This document shows positions 1-6,151 of a DNA stretch of 6,501 bases, in pieces (the first letter of the stretch is position 1; each line of letters begins with the position of its first letter). Under the pieces are notes generated by a model that worked only from the letters and a program-made list of their open reading frames with translations, was not told the origin of the DNA and searched no databases. The DNA is from Ectothiorhodospiraceae bacterium (GTDB lineage: Bacteria > Pseudomonadota > Gammaproteobacteria > Nitrococcales > AK92). Location of the stretch: assembly GCA_029263635.1 (NCBI GenBank), contig JAJUFY010000129.1, positions 1 through 6,501 on the forward strand. Reading direction: 5' to 3'. The position numbers and the translations under genes are program-made.

Positions 1-877
1 CGCCGCCGAAGTTCTTCTGCAGAAAAGCCGCCAGCTCTCGCGGGGCATCGTCGTCCGAGATATTGAGCGTGAACGGCGTGGCGCCGATGGCGGCGCAGGT
101 TTGCTCGAGCGCCGCGCGGGCTGCCGGCACATCCAGGCATACCACCCGCGCGCCTTCCTGCGCCAAGCGCTCGGCGGTGGCGGCGCCGATGCCGCGGGCG
201 CTGCCGGTCACCAGCGCCACCTTGCCAGCCAGCGCCTGCACGAATGGCTGCGCCGGCGGCGGCGCCACCTCGGCCGTCACCCGCACCGTCTGGCCGCTGA
301 CGTAAGTGCTCTGCACGCCACCGAAGAAGCGCAGCACGCCGGAAAGGCGATCCAGGGCATCACGGGCAACATAGGCAAGGTTCACGGTCGCGCCGCGCTT
401 GCCGAGTTCCTTGCCGAGCGAACGGCAGAACCCCTCCAGGCCCCGGACGCAGGCCTGCGCCACCGGATCGGCATCGGTGCCGAGCAGAGGCCCGACCAGC
501 AGCACCCGGGCGTTGCGGGCGATCTGCCTGATCAGCGGATGGAATACCTGATAGAGCACCTCCAGCCGTTCCGGCGTGGTGCAGCCGGTGGCGTCGAGCA
601 CCACGACGTCGAGTGCGAAGCTGTCGTCATCATCCTCGTCGTCGTCGAGATCGGCGACCTCCAGCACCTGGGCGCCAGCCGCTTCGATGGCCTGACGCAG
701 GGCCTCATGGGCAAAGCCGTCCGGCGAGGCGCCGAGCGCCACCGTCTTGCCACGCAGCGGTGCCTCGACATAGCCGCCGGGCGCGCGGGCGAGCTCCACC
801 GGCGTCGGCAACCCGAGCGCGCGCAGCAGCCTGTTGGTAGCCGGCTTGTCGGCCAGTTTCAGCAGCAGATCGGCCAT
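1..877 (-). CDS. Long-form (FabG4-like) 3-oxoacyl-ACP/CoA reductase, C-terminus cut by window edge
   Basis: Short-chain dehydrogenase/reductase of the long, two-domain FabG type, expected to reduce 3-oxoacyl thioesters to 3-hydroxyacyl thioesters with a nicotinamide cofactor in the cytoplasm. 292 residues are visible. Residues 1 to about 205 form an N-terminal domain that lacks a usable cofactor motif (MADLLLKLADKPATNRLLRA at the start). A Pro/Ala linker (VAPPPAQP) leads into the catalytic domain, which opens with the cofactor motif TGSARGIG at residues 224-231 and an acidic LD at the end of the second strand, suggesting NAD(H). The catalytic Ser-Tyr-Lys lies beyond the left edge. Long FabGs such as mycobacterial FabG4 are about 450 residues, so roughly 160 are missing. 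The ATG at 877 follows an AGCGAGGA ribosome site and lies 12 bases after the thiolase stop, so the two are very likely co-transcribed. An unusual acidic run sits at residues 76-85. The family call is strong, but acyl-CoA versus acyl-ACP preference cannot be told. Confidence 0.9.
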   Translation of the reverse strand, partial: MADLLLKLADKPATNRLLRALGLPTPVELARAPGGYVEAPLRGKTVALGASPDGFAHEALRQAIEAAGAQVLEVADLDDDEDDDDSFALDVVVLDATGCTTPERLEVLYQVFHPLIRQIARNARVLLVGPLLGTDADPVAQACVRGLEGFCRSLGKELGKRGATVNLAYVARDALDRLSGVLRFFGGVQSTYVSGQTVRVTAEVAPPPAQPFVQALAGKVALVTGSARGIGAATAERLAQEGARVVCLDVPAARAALEQTCAAIGATPFTLNISDDDAPRELAAFLQKNFGG

Positions 878-889
878 GGCGGTCCTCGC

Positions 890-2170
890 TTATTTCTCCA
901 GAACGGCGGTCACGCCCTGGCCGCCGGCGGCGCAGATCGAGATCAGCCCGCGGCCGCCGCCAGCCTGGTCAAGAATCTTGGCCAGCGTGCCGAGCACCCG
1001 GCCGCCGGTGGCGGCGAACGGATGGCCGGCGGCGATCGAGCTGCCCTTGACGTTGAGCCGGCTGCGGTCGATGGCGCCGAGCGGCTCTTCCAGGCCAAGC
1101 CTGTCGCGGCAGAATTCCGGCGATTCCCAGGCCTTCAGCGTGCACAGCACTACCGAGGCGAAGGCCTCGTGAATCTCGTAATAGTCGAAGTCCTGCAGGC
1201 GCAGATTGAGCTTCTGCAGCATGCGCGGGACGGCATAGGCTGGCGCCATCAGCAGGCCCTCGCGCTCGTCGATGAAATCCACCGCGGCCACCTCGCCGGC
1301 CACCAGATAGGCCAGCACGGGCAGCCCTTTCCTCGCCGCCCATTCCTCGGAGGCCAGCAGCACGGCCGAGGCGCCGTCGGTCAGCGGCGAGGAATTGGCG
1401 GCGGTGATGCTGCCGCCAGGCGCGAAAGCACCGCCGAGCCGGGCCATCTTCTCCAGGCTGGTGTCCGGCCGCAGGTTGTTGTCGCGGCTGAGCCCGTGAT
1501 AAGGCATGACCAGATCGTCGAAGAAGCCTTCCTCGTAGGCCTTGGCGAGGTTCCGGTGGCTGGCGAGCGCCAGTTCGTCCTGCGCCTCGCGGCTGATGCC
1601 GAAGCGGTCGGCGGTGATCTGCGCGTGCTGGCCCATGGACTTGCCGGTGCGCGGTTCGGCGTTCGCCGGAATCTCCGGGATCAGATGGCGGGGCTTGAGC
1701 ATCCGCAGGAAAGCCCGGACGCGATCGCCGGTGCTGCGGGCGCCGTTGAAAGCCATCAGCGCCCGCTGCAGCCCGGGATTGACGGCGATGGGCGCGTCCG
1801 AGGTGGTGTCCGAGCCGCAGGCGATGCCGGCCTCGATCTGCCCCAGGGCAATCTTGTTGGCCACCAGAATGGCGGCTTCCAGTCCGGTGCCGCAGGCCTG
1901 CTGCACGTCGTAGGCCGGTGTGTGCGGGTTGAGGCCGGACGCCAGCACGCACTCGCGCACCAGATTCCAGTCGCGCGCGTGCTTCATCACCGCACCGCCG
2001 ACCACCTCGCCCAGCAGCTCGCCCTGCAGGCCGCACTTGTCGACCAGCCCGCGCAGGGTGTCGGTGAGCATGGTTTTGTTGGAAAGCTCCGAGTAGGCCG
2101 TGTTCGAGCGGGCGAAGGGGATGCGGTTGGCCGCGACGATGGCGACGCGGCGAGGCGAACCGTAGTGCAT
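890..2170 (-). CDS. Acetyl-CoA C-acyltransferase (thiolase), FadI/FadA2-like
   Basis: Thiolase of 426 residues that cleaves 3-ketoacyl-CoA with CoA, or condenses acyl-CoA with acetyl-CoA, in fatty-acid beta-oxidation or a related pathway. The acyl-accepting cysteine is C93 in QQACGTGLEA. The later motifs are ANSSPLTDGAS (about 258-268), HEAFA with H334, GHPFAATG with the active-site H383, and CAAGGQG with the second catalytic cysteine C413, so the catalytic set is complete. Length and the GSSIAAGHPFAATG form of the last histidine motif match the FadI/mycobacterial FadA2 branch rather than short PhaA/AtoB thiolases. The ATG at 2170 is preceded by AGGAGC at a good distance. The stop is TAA, and the long FabG gene starts 12 bases further on. 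A thiolase next to a long FabG recurs elsewhere (fadA2 and fabG4 are neighbours in mycobacteria), which supports a shared 3-ketoacyl job. Chain-length preference is not predictable here. Confidence 0.95.
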   Translation of the reverse strand: MHYGSPRRVAIVAANRIPFARSNTAYSELSNKTMLTDTLRGLVDKCGLQGELLGEVVGGAVMKHARDWNLVRECVLASGLNPHTPAYDVQQACGTGLEAAILVANKIALGQIEAGIACGSDTTSDAPIAVNPGLQRALMAFNGARSTGDRVRAFLRMLKPRHLIPEIPANAEPRTGKSMGQHAQITADRFGISREAQDELALASHRNLAKAYEEGFFDDLVMPYHGLSRDNNLRPDTSLEKMARLGGAFAPGGSITAANSSPLTDGASAVLLASEEWAARKGLPVLAYLVAGEVAAVDFIDEREGLLMAPAYAVPRMLQKLNLRLQDFDYYEIHEAFASVVLCTLKAWESPEFCRDRLGLEEPLGAIDRSRLNVKGSSIAAGHPFAATGGRVLGTLAKILDQAGGGRGLISICAAGGQGVTAVLEK

Positions 2171-2199
2171 GGAAAGCTCCTGGAATGCGAATTCTTCTA

Positions 2200-2231
2200 C
2201 TTATAGAGCGGACGCCGGCGAGCAGGATGAA
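2200..2231 (-). promoter_or_regulatory. Possible sigma-70-type promoter for the thiolase operon
   Basis: Upstream of the thiolase start, the minus strand reads TATAAG at 2205-2200, a fair -10 box about 30 bases before the ATG. The best -35 candidate is TTCATC at 2231-2226, but the 20-base spacing is longer than the usual 16-18. The -10 stands out in a GC-rich stretch, while the -35 is weak. The 124 bases between the phosphatase stop and the thiolase start (2171-2294) contain no gene and no convincing terminator, only GC-rich short palindromes without a T run. Confidence 0.3.
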
Positions 2232-2294
2232 CCGGCACGCCGCCCGGCCGGGGTGCATCTTAACGCGCCCCGCGCCGCCTGGCCTGCCGGTGGA

Positions 2295-2987
2295 TCAACG
2301 GTAAGTGATGAGATCCTGCCGCTCGCCCTCGAAATGGCCGTGCTCGTTGAGGGTGGAGAGGTGCTTGCCGCGGCTGCCGTAGATCACCTTGGTGACGCCG
2401 CAGTTGACCAGCAGCCAGTTGATCCGGAAAGCATCGGCATCGGGAACACCCAGCAGCGTCTGTGCCACCGCCGAGATCGGTCCGCCGGAGGTGAACACCA
2501 GGGCCGTTCCCGAGGCGGGCAGCGCCTCGATGATGGTGTCCAGCGCCTGCAGGCAGCGGGCGCGGAACGCTGGCCAGGATTCGCTGTAGTCGCCGTCGTG
2601 CTTGCCGCTTACCCAGCGCGCCACCGCCTGGGTGAACATGGCCTGGAAAGCCCGGCGCGGATTGTCGGACTCGGCGAGGTCGGCCAGCATCAGCTCCCGG
2701 TTCGCGTAGCGCGGCTGAAACCGCACCACGATCTCGTGATGGTCGTATTCGTCGAGGCCGGGCAGCACCTGCGGCGTCGCAGCCTCGCCGTAAGCCTGCA
2801 GGCAGGCCTCGGCGGTCTGGCGGTGACGCCGCAGCGTGCCCATGAACGTCGCATCCACCTGCGGCGCTCGCGCGCGCAGCGCCGCGCCCAGGACCCGCGC
2901 CTGCTCGACGCCGCGCTCCGACAGCTCGTCGTAGTCGGCCTTGTCGAACGAGGCCTGGCCGTGCCGGATCAGATAAATCGCCCCCAT
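2295..2987 (-). CDS. Histidine phosphatase family protein with serine in place of the second catalytic histidine
   Basis: Protein of 230 residues with the phosphoglycerate-mutase/histidine-phosphatase fold. It starts MGAIYLIRHGQAS, so the phosphate-accepting H9 in the RHG motif is present. LRRHRQTAE (52-60) supplies the usual arginine that binds phosphate, and LDEYD (78-82) lies where the acid/base glutamate is expected. The segment that usually ends in HGG reads ALVFTSGGPI (162-171), so the second catalytic histidine is S167. The C-terminus has the segment LNEHGHF and ends LITYR. The start was set at 2987 because GAGAGGG lies just upstream and the RHG motif normally begins a few residues from the start; a 46-residue upstream extension has no family features. 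The substrate is unknown, and activity may be altered or lost. The gene is divergent from the binding-protein gene and 124 bases ahead of the thiolase on the same strand, so it could be weakly linked to either. Confidence 0.88.
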   Translation of the reverse strand: MGAIYLIRHGQASFDKADYDELSERGVEQARVLGAALRARAPQVDATFMGTLRRHRQTAEACLQAYGEAATPQVLPGLDEYDHHEIVVRFQPRYANRELMLADLAESDNPRRAFQAMFTQAVARWVSGKHDGDYSESWPAFRARCLQALDTIIEALPASGTALVFTSGGPISAVAQTLLGVPDADAFRINWLLVNCGVTKVIYGSRGKHLSTLNEHGHFEGERQDLITYR

Positions 2988-3207
2988 CAGCGCCCTCTCG
3001 TTTTGATAATCGCCGGCAACTGCGCCGTCGGCCAGCGCGCGCTCGCACGCTTCCGGCGCGTGCCGTTCGGAACCGGCAGCATAACCGAGCGCAGGGCACA
3101 ATGTGCCGATGTCGCATGACGCCACCGGCGGCGACGACTATCATCCCGTTCCCGGCGCGCGGCTACTGCATCGCCCGGACCGCCAGTCATAACCGCGTAT
3201 TCTCCGC
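2988..3207. promoter_or_regulatory. Divergent intergenic control region
   Basis: These 220 bases lie between two divergent genes (histidine phosphatase on minus, binding protein on plus) and should hold promoters for both. No strong -35/-10 pair is visible on either strand. Weak -10 candidates are GATTAT/TATCAA at about 3004-3011 on the minus strand, very close to the phosphatase start, and TATCAT or CATAAC on the plus strand. A perfect 13-base palindrome occupies 3095-3107. The 8-base word CATAACCG occurs twice (3080-3087 and 3188-3195), which could be chance. Confidence 0.5.
3095..3107. promoter_or_regulatory. 13-base perfect palindrome, candidate operator
   Basis: GGCACAATGTGCC is a perfect inverted repeat of six bases each side around one central A. 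It lies 108 bases before the phosphatase start and 101 bases before the binding-protein start, in the middle of the divergent region, where a regulator of both genes could bind. It does not extend beyond the 13 bases, and a single copy was seen. No regulator gene adjoins this region, so a binding protein cannot be proposed. Confidence 0.35.
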
Positions 3208-4440
3208 ATGAAACTCCGATTCGTCGCTACCCTGCTGCTCGCGCTCGTGGCCTCAACCGCAAGCGCCACCGAGCCTATCCGGATTGCCATCATCGACACC
3301 CTGAGCGGCCCTTTCGCCCGCGAAGGCCGAGCCATCGTCCAGCACCACCGCTACATGGCCGAACTCATCAACCGCGAAGGCGGCGTGCTCGGCCGACCGC
3401 TGGAAATCCTGGCTCTCGACAACAAGGGCAGCCCGCAGGAATCGCTGGTGCTGCTGCGCCATGTCGCCGACCAGGGCATCCAGTACATCGCCCAGGGCAA
3501 CGGCTCGCACGTGGCCGGCGCCCTGGTCGAGGCGCTGGAGAGGCACAACCGCCGCCATCCCGACCGGCAGATCCTGTTTCTCAACTATTCGGCAGTCGAT
3601 CCGACCCTCACCAACGAGTACTGCAGCTTCTGGCATTTCCGCTTCGACACCGGCGCCGACATGCGCCTGGATGCGCTCACCAGCTTCATGGCCCGGCAGG
3701 CCAAGGTGCGCCGGGTGTTCCTGCTCAACCAGGACTACACGCACGGCCATCAGGTCAGCGAGATCGCTCGCCGCATGCTGGCCGAGAAAGCGCCGCACAT
3801 CGAGATCGTCGGCGATGTGCTGCACCCGATCGGCAAGGTCAGGGATTTCTCTCCGTATATCGCCCGTATCAGGGCAGCCGGCGCCGATACGGTGCTGACC
3901 GGCAACTGGGGCAACGACCTCGCATTGCTGGTACGGGCCGGCAAGGAAGCGGGACTGGACGTGGATTACTACACCTTTTACGCTGGCGGCTTCGGCGTGC
4001 CGATCGCGATGGGCAGCGCCGGCGAGAGCCGGGTGTTCCAGGTGACGGAATGGCACCCGGACCTGCCGGACGAGCTCGATCTGCCGGAAATGGCCGCCTT
4101 TGCCCAGCGCTTTGCCGAAGCGACCGGCGGCGAGACGCCCTGGTACTTCCACCGGGTCGGCACGCAGATGCGCATGCTGGCCCAGGCCATGCGGGAGGCC
4201 GGCTCCACCGAGCCGGCCCAGGTCGCCAAGGCTCTGGAAGGCATGCGCCAGGACACCGCCTTCGGCCCGGCCATCATGCGACGCCGGGACCACCAGCTGC
4301 TGCAGCCGCTGTTCATCTCGGTGTTTACCGAGCGCGCCAGGCACAAGGTGGAAGGCAGTGGCCTCGGTTTCGTGACCGTCGCCCGCATCCCGGCAGAGCA
4401 GACCGCCCAGCCGAGTTCGTGCGCAATGGAGAGGCCCTGA
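3208..4440 (+). CDS. Periplasmic substrate-binding protein, branched-chain amino acid ABC type (LivJ/Peripla_BP_6-like)
   Basis: Secreted solute-binding protein of 410 residues that would capture a small molecule in the periplasm and hand it to an ABC transporter. Residues 1-20 are a typical signal peptide: basic MKLR, a hydrophobic core, and an ASA cleavage site before TEPIRIAI. The cleavage-site residue is not cysteine, so this is not a lipoprotein. The mature part opens with IRIAIIDTLSGPFAREGR and NREGGVLGRPLEIL, the hallmark start of type-I amino-acid-type binding proteins. NQDYTHGHQ (174-182), the repeated-lobe segment near 222-245, and MRRRDHQ (357-363) fit the same family. Two mature cysteines, C139 and C405, are far apart. 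The ATG at 3208 is the only good start: an in-frame TAA lies at 3190 and the signal peptide fits. There is no evident Shine-Dalgarno before it (GTATTCTCCGC), so translation may be weak or use a very short leader. No permease or ATPase gene follows, so it is an orphan here. Ligand unknown. Confidence 0.92.
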   Translation: MKLRFVATLLLALVASTASATEPIRIAIIDTLSGPFAREGRAIVQHHRYMAELINREGGVLGRPLEILALDNKGSPQESLVLLRHVADQGIQYIAQGNGSHVAGALVEALERHNRRHPDRQILFLNYSAVDPTLTNEYCSFWHFRFDTGADMRLDALTSFMARQAKVRRVFLLNQDYTHGHQVSEIARRMLAEKAPHIEIVGDVLHPIGKVRDFSPYIARIRAAGADTVLTGNWGNDLALLVRAGKEAGLDVDYYTFYAGGFGVPIAMGSAGESRVFQVTEWHPDLPDELDLPEMAAFAQRFAEATGGETPWYFHRVGTQMRMLAQAMREAGSTEPAQVAKALEGMRQDTAFGPAIMRRRDHQLLQPLFISVFTERARHKVEGSGLGFVTVARIPAEQTAQPSSCAMERP

Positions 4441-4493
4441 CCAACTGCCCTGGCGGCCCCGATCAGAAGGCGGCGCAGGCTTGCGACCGGGTG

Positions 4494-4718
4494 CTATCCG
4501 GCCCCTTCTCCCGGCATCCGTCCCAACCGCTGCAGACAGGCCTGCAGCTCGGCCTCGCTGATGTCGATCCGCTCCAGTACCCGCCCGTACAGCATGGCGG
4601 TGGGGACATTGCGGCCACCGCGCTCGCGCTCAGCCTCGGCGAGCACGGTCAGCACGATACGCTCCAGCCGCGTGAGGCCGTCGCGCACGTCCGGCAGCTG
4701 GTCGTGCGGGCCGGTCAC
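4494..4718 (-). CDS. Small uncharacterised protein, translationally coupled to the dehydrogenase
   Basis: A 74-residue soluble protein that I do not assign to a named family. Its GTG start at 4718 overlaps the dehydrogenase stop as GTGA, and no Shine-Dalgarno precedes it. Instead a GC hairpin sits just upstream, so it probably depends on ribosomes finishing the dehydrogenase. It has no signal peptide or membrane segment. Likely helices are LTRLERIVLTVLAEAERERG (15-34), then AMLYGRVLERI (41-51) and SEAELQACLQRLGR (54-67). The middle segment NVPTAMLYGRVLERIDISEAELQACL resembles the two helices of a winged helix without its wing, which is only an inference. The tail MPGEGAG is probably disordered. 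The stop is TAG, 53 bases from the end of the convergent binding-protein gene. The overlap and the well-formed helical pattern make it a likely real gene. Confidence 0.75.
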   Translation of the reverse strand: MTGPHDQLPDVRDGLTRLERIVLTVLAEAERERGGRNVPTAMLYGRVLERIDISEAELQACLQRLGRMPGEGAG

Positions 4719-5581
4719 GGCCGCGCCGGTGCGCGGGCGGTCGCCTCCGCACTGAAACCGGCCAATCCGAACTTGCGCGAGAGCACCTTGTCCAGCATCC
4801 GGGTCGGCAGCAGCCGCTTGAGCAGCACAAAGGCGGTACTGCCGTTGCCGAGCCGCTTCACCGCCGGCGGCGACTCCTGGCCGATGAGCCGCACCAGCTC
4901 GCCGACGAACTGCTCGGTCGGCGTGCCGTTCTGCTGCGAGGCCTGCGCCCGCGCCTCGATGTAGGAACGCAGCGGCTGATAGCGAGAGTCGGCCGGCAAG
5001 GTGGCGCTCAGGCTGCGCTGGGCGTTGTTGCCGAACTCCGAGCGGATCGCGCCGGGCTGCACCGTCAGCACCCGTACTCCGAACGGCGCCAGCTCCAGCC
5101 GCAGCGCATCCGAAAGGCTGTGCAACGCCGCCTTGGTGGCACAGTAGGCGCCGGAAAACGGCGTGGTGAGGATGCCGGAGATGCTGCCGATATTGACCAC
5201 CAGGCTGCCTCGCTCGCGGGTCAGCAGCGGCAGTGCGGCCTGCACCAGGGCGAGCGGCGCGAACACGTTGGTTTCGAACTGCTGGCGCACCTGCTCAATC
5301 GGCATCTCGACGATCGGACCCATGGCGCCGTAGCCGGCGTTGTTGACCAGCAGGTCCAGCCGACCTGCCTCCTGCTCGATACGGGCTAAGCAGGCCACAA
5401 TCTGCTCGGGAGCGTTGACGTCGAGCTCTACCGGCCGCAAGGTCTCGCTCGCCAGAGCCTGCAGCGTGTCCGGCCTGCGGGCGCCGGCGTAGACCGTCCA
5501 GCCCTGCCGTACCAGCTGCTGAGCCAGCTCGCGGCCGATACCGGTGGAACAGCCGGTGATCAGTGCAATTCCTGGTTTCAT
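4715..5581 (-). CDS. Classical short-chain dehydrogenase/reductase (SDR)
   Basis: NAD(P)-dependent oxidoreductase of 288 residues acting on an unknown alcohol or ketone in the cytoplasm. All classical SDR elements are present: cofactor motif TGCSTGIG (9-16), YAGARRPD (31-38) whose two arginines favour NADP(H), NNAG (80-83), N105, S133 in NIGSISG, and YCATK with Y146 and K150. VQPGAIRSEF (174-183) follows, and the tail after about 240 has KRLGNGSTAFVLLKRLLPTR, like the 17-beta-hydroxysteroid-dehydrogenase-like SDR group. The ATG at 5581 follows AGGTGAG. The gene starts 48 bases after the regulator stop and its own stop overlaps the next gene by GTGA. It is probably the third gene of the hydantoinase B-led cluster, although an internal promoter cannot be excluded. 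The SDR call is firm; the substrate is open. Confidence 0.93.
   Translation of the reverse strand: MKPGIALITGCSTGIGRELAQQLVRQGWTVYAGARRPDTLQALASETLRPVELDVNAPEQIVACLARIEQEAGRLDLLVNNAGYGAMGPIVEMPIEQVRQQFETNVFAPLALVQAALPLLTRERGSLVVNIGSISGILTTPFSGAYCATKAALHSLSDALRLELAPFGVRVLTVQPGAIRSEFGNNAQRSLSATLPADSRYQPLRSYIEARAQASQQNGTPTEQFVGELVRLIGQESPPAVKRLGNGSTAFVLLKRLLPTRMLDKVLSRKFGLAGFSAEATARAPARP
4721..4736 (-). promoter_or_regulatory. GC hairpin in front of the small gene's GTG start
   Basis: On the minus strand the RNA reads CCGCGC, ACCG, GCGCGG: a six-pair all-GC stem with a four-base loop, ending two bases before the GTG at 4718. It occupies the place where a ribosome site should be, inside the last codons of the dehydrogenase. 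Ribosomes translating the dehydrogenase would open it, which fits stop-start coupling. Short GC stems are common by chance in DNA of this composition. Confidence 0.4.
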
Positions 5582-5629
5582 GTCTCACCTGTGGCAAAAG
5601 ACCGTTGGAATGGAGCTTAGCCGATCGCG

Positions 5630-6151
5630 CTAGAGCGAGGTCGCCGAGCGCGCCGCCTGATCGTAGAGCCCGCTGAGGGCCCGCAGCAGGCCCGCCGCTT
5701 CGCCGATGCGGGGGTTGTCGGCGATGCGGCCGAGCACCAGCGCATCGACCAGGCAGCGCTCGCGGACTTCGCGATAGCGCAGGCAGGCCGCCTGTCCTTC
5801 CGCAGAGGTCGAGTACAGCACTTCCTTGCCCTTGCGGGTGCGCTCGACCAGCCCGAGCCGGCCGAGCTTCTTGAGCGCATAGCTGACCAGATGCTGATCG
5901 TCGATGTTGAGGACGAAGCAGATATCGGCCAGCCGCTTGTGCCGGGCCCGATGGTTGGTGGTGTGCAGCACCAGCACGTCCAGCGGCGCCAGATCGGGAA
6001 TGCCGGCCGCCGCCATGCAGCGGCTGACCCAGCGTTCAAAAGCATGGCTGGCAACGATCAGGCCGAATTCGAATTCGCTCAGCTCGGCGCTCTGGGCCGA
6101 AACCAGATGCGCCGAAGAAACGATCGGACTCTTGCCCACCTCACTGCTCAT
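5630..6151 (-). CDS. MarR-like winged-helix transcriptional regulator
   Basis: DNA-binding regulator of 173 residues. Residues 1-25 are a probably flexible tail. A helix at 26-49 (FEFGLIVASHAFERWVSRCM) resembles the MarR dimerisation helix, and the winged helix follows: LAPLDVLVLHTT (54-65), HKRLADICFVLNI (71-83), recognition helix region DDQHLVSYALKKLGRLGLV (84-102), and the wing ERTRKGKEVLYSTSAEG (103-119). The C-terminal helices (121-168) complete a MarR-style dimer. I recall it as similar to the family of predicted MarR-type regulators COG5631, which I cannot check here. The ATG at 6151 overlaps the hydantoinase B stop as ATGA and is preceded by GGGGAG inside that gene, so it is co-transcribed and translationally coupled with it. 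The natural inference is that it controls its own operon in response to the hydantoinase substrate or product. The stop is TAG. Confidence 0.88.
   Translation of the reverse strand: MSSEVGKSPIVSSAHLVSAQSAELSEFEFGLIVASHAFERWVSRCMAAAGIPDLAPLDVLVLHTTNHRARHKRLADICFVLNIDDQHLVSYALKKLGRLGLVERTRKGKEVLYSTSAEGQAACLRYREVRERCLVDALVLGRIADNPRIGEAAGLLRALSGLYDQAARSATSL

Noticed and set aside
101..2206. 701-residue open frame on the plus strand opposite the reductase and thiolase
   Set aside because: It is a shadow of the two minus-strand genes in GC-rich DNA. The opposite strand gives full-length proteins with intact catalytic motifs, while this frame shows no recognisable domain.
2230..2256. GC-rich palindrome (CCCGGCCGGG region) as a terminator after the phosphatase gene
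   Set aside because: The stem is only about five pairs with a loop, or a loop-less palindrome, and no T run follows. Such palindromes are expected by chance at this GC content.
969..2258. 429-residue minus-strand frame overlapping the thiolase
   Set aside because: Wrong frame of the thiolase gene; an Arg/Pro/Gly-rich product without any motif.
2988..3125. 46-residue N-terminal extension of the histidine phosphatase (start at 3125)
   Set aside because: The RHG motif normally lies a few residues from the start, a good ribosome site precedes 2987, and the extension has no family match and covers the divergent control region.
3253..4344. 363-residue open frame on the minus strand opposite the binding-protein gene
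   Set aside because: The plus-strand protein has a signal peptide and family motifs throughout. The antisense product has only low-complexity composition typical of shadows.
4441..4493. Possible bidirectional terminator between the convergent genes
   Set aside because: The 53-base gap has GC-rich stretches but no stable stem followed by a T run on either strand.
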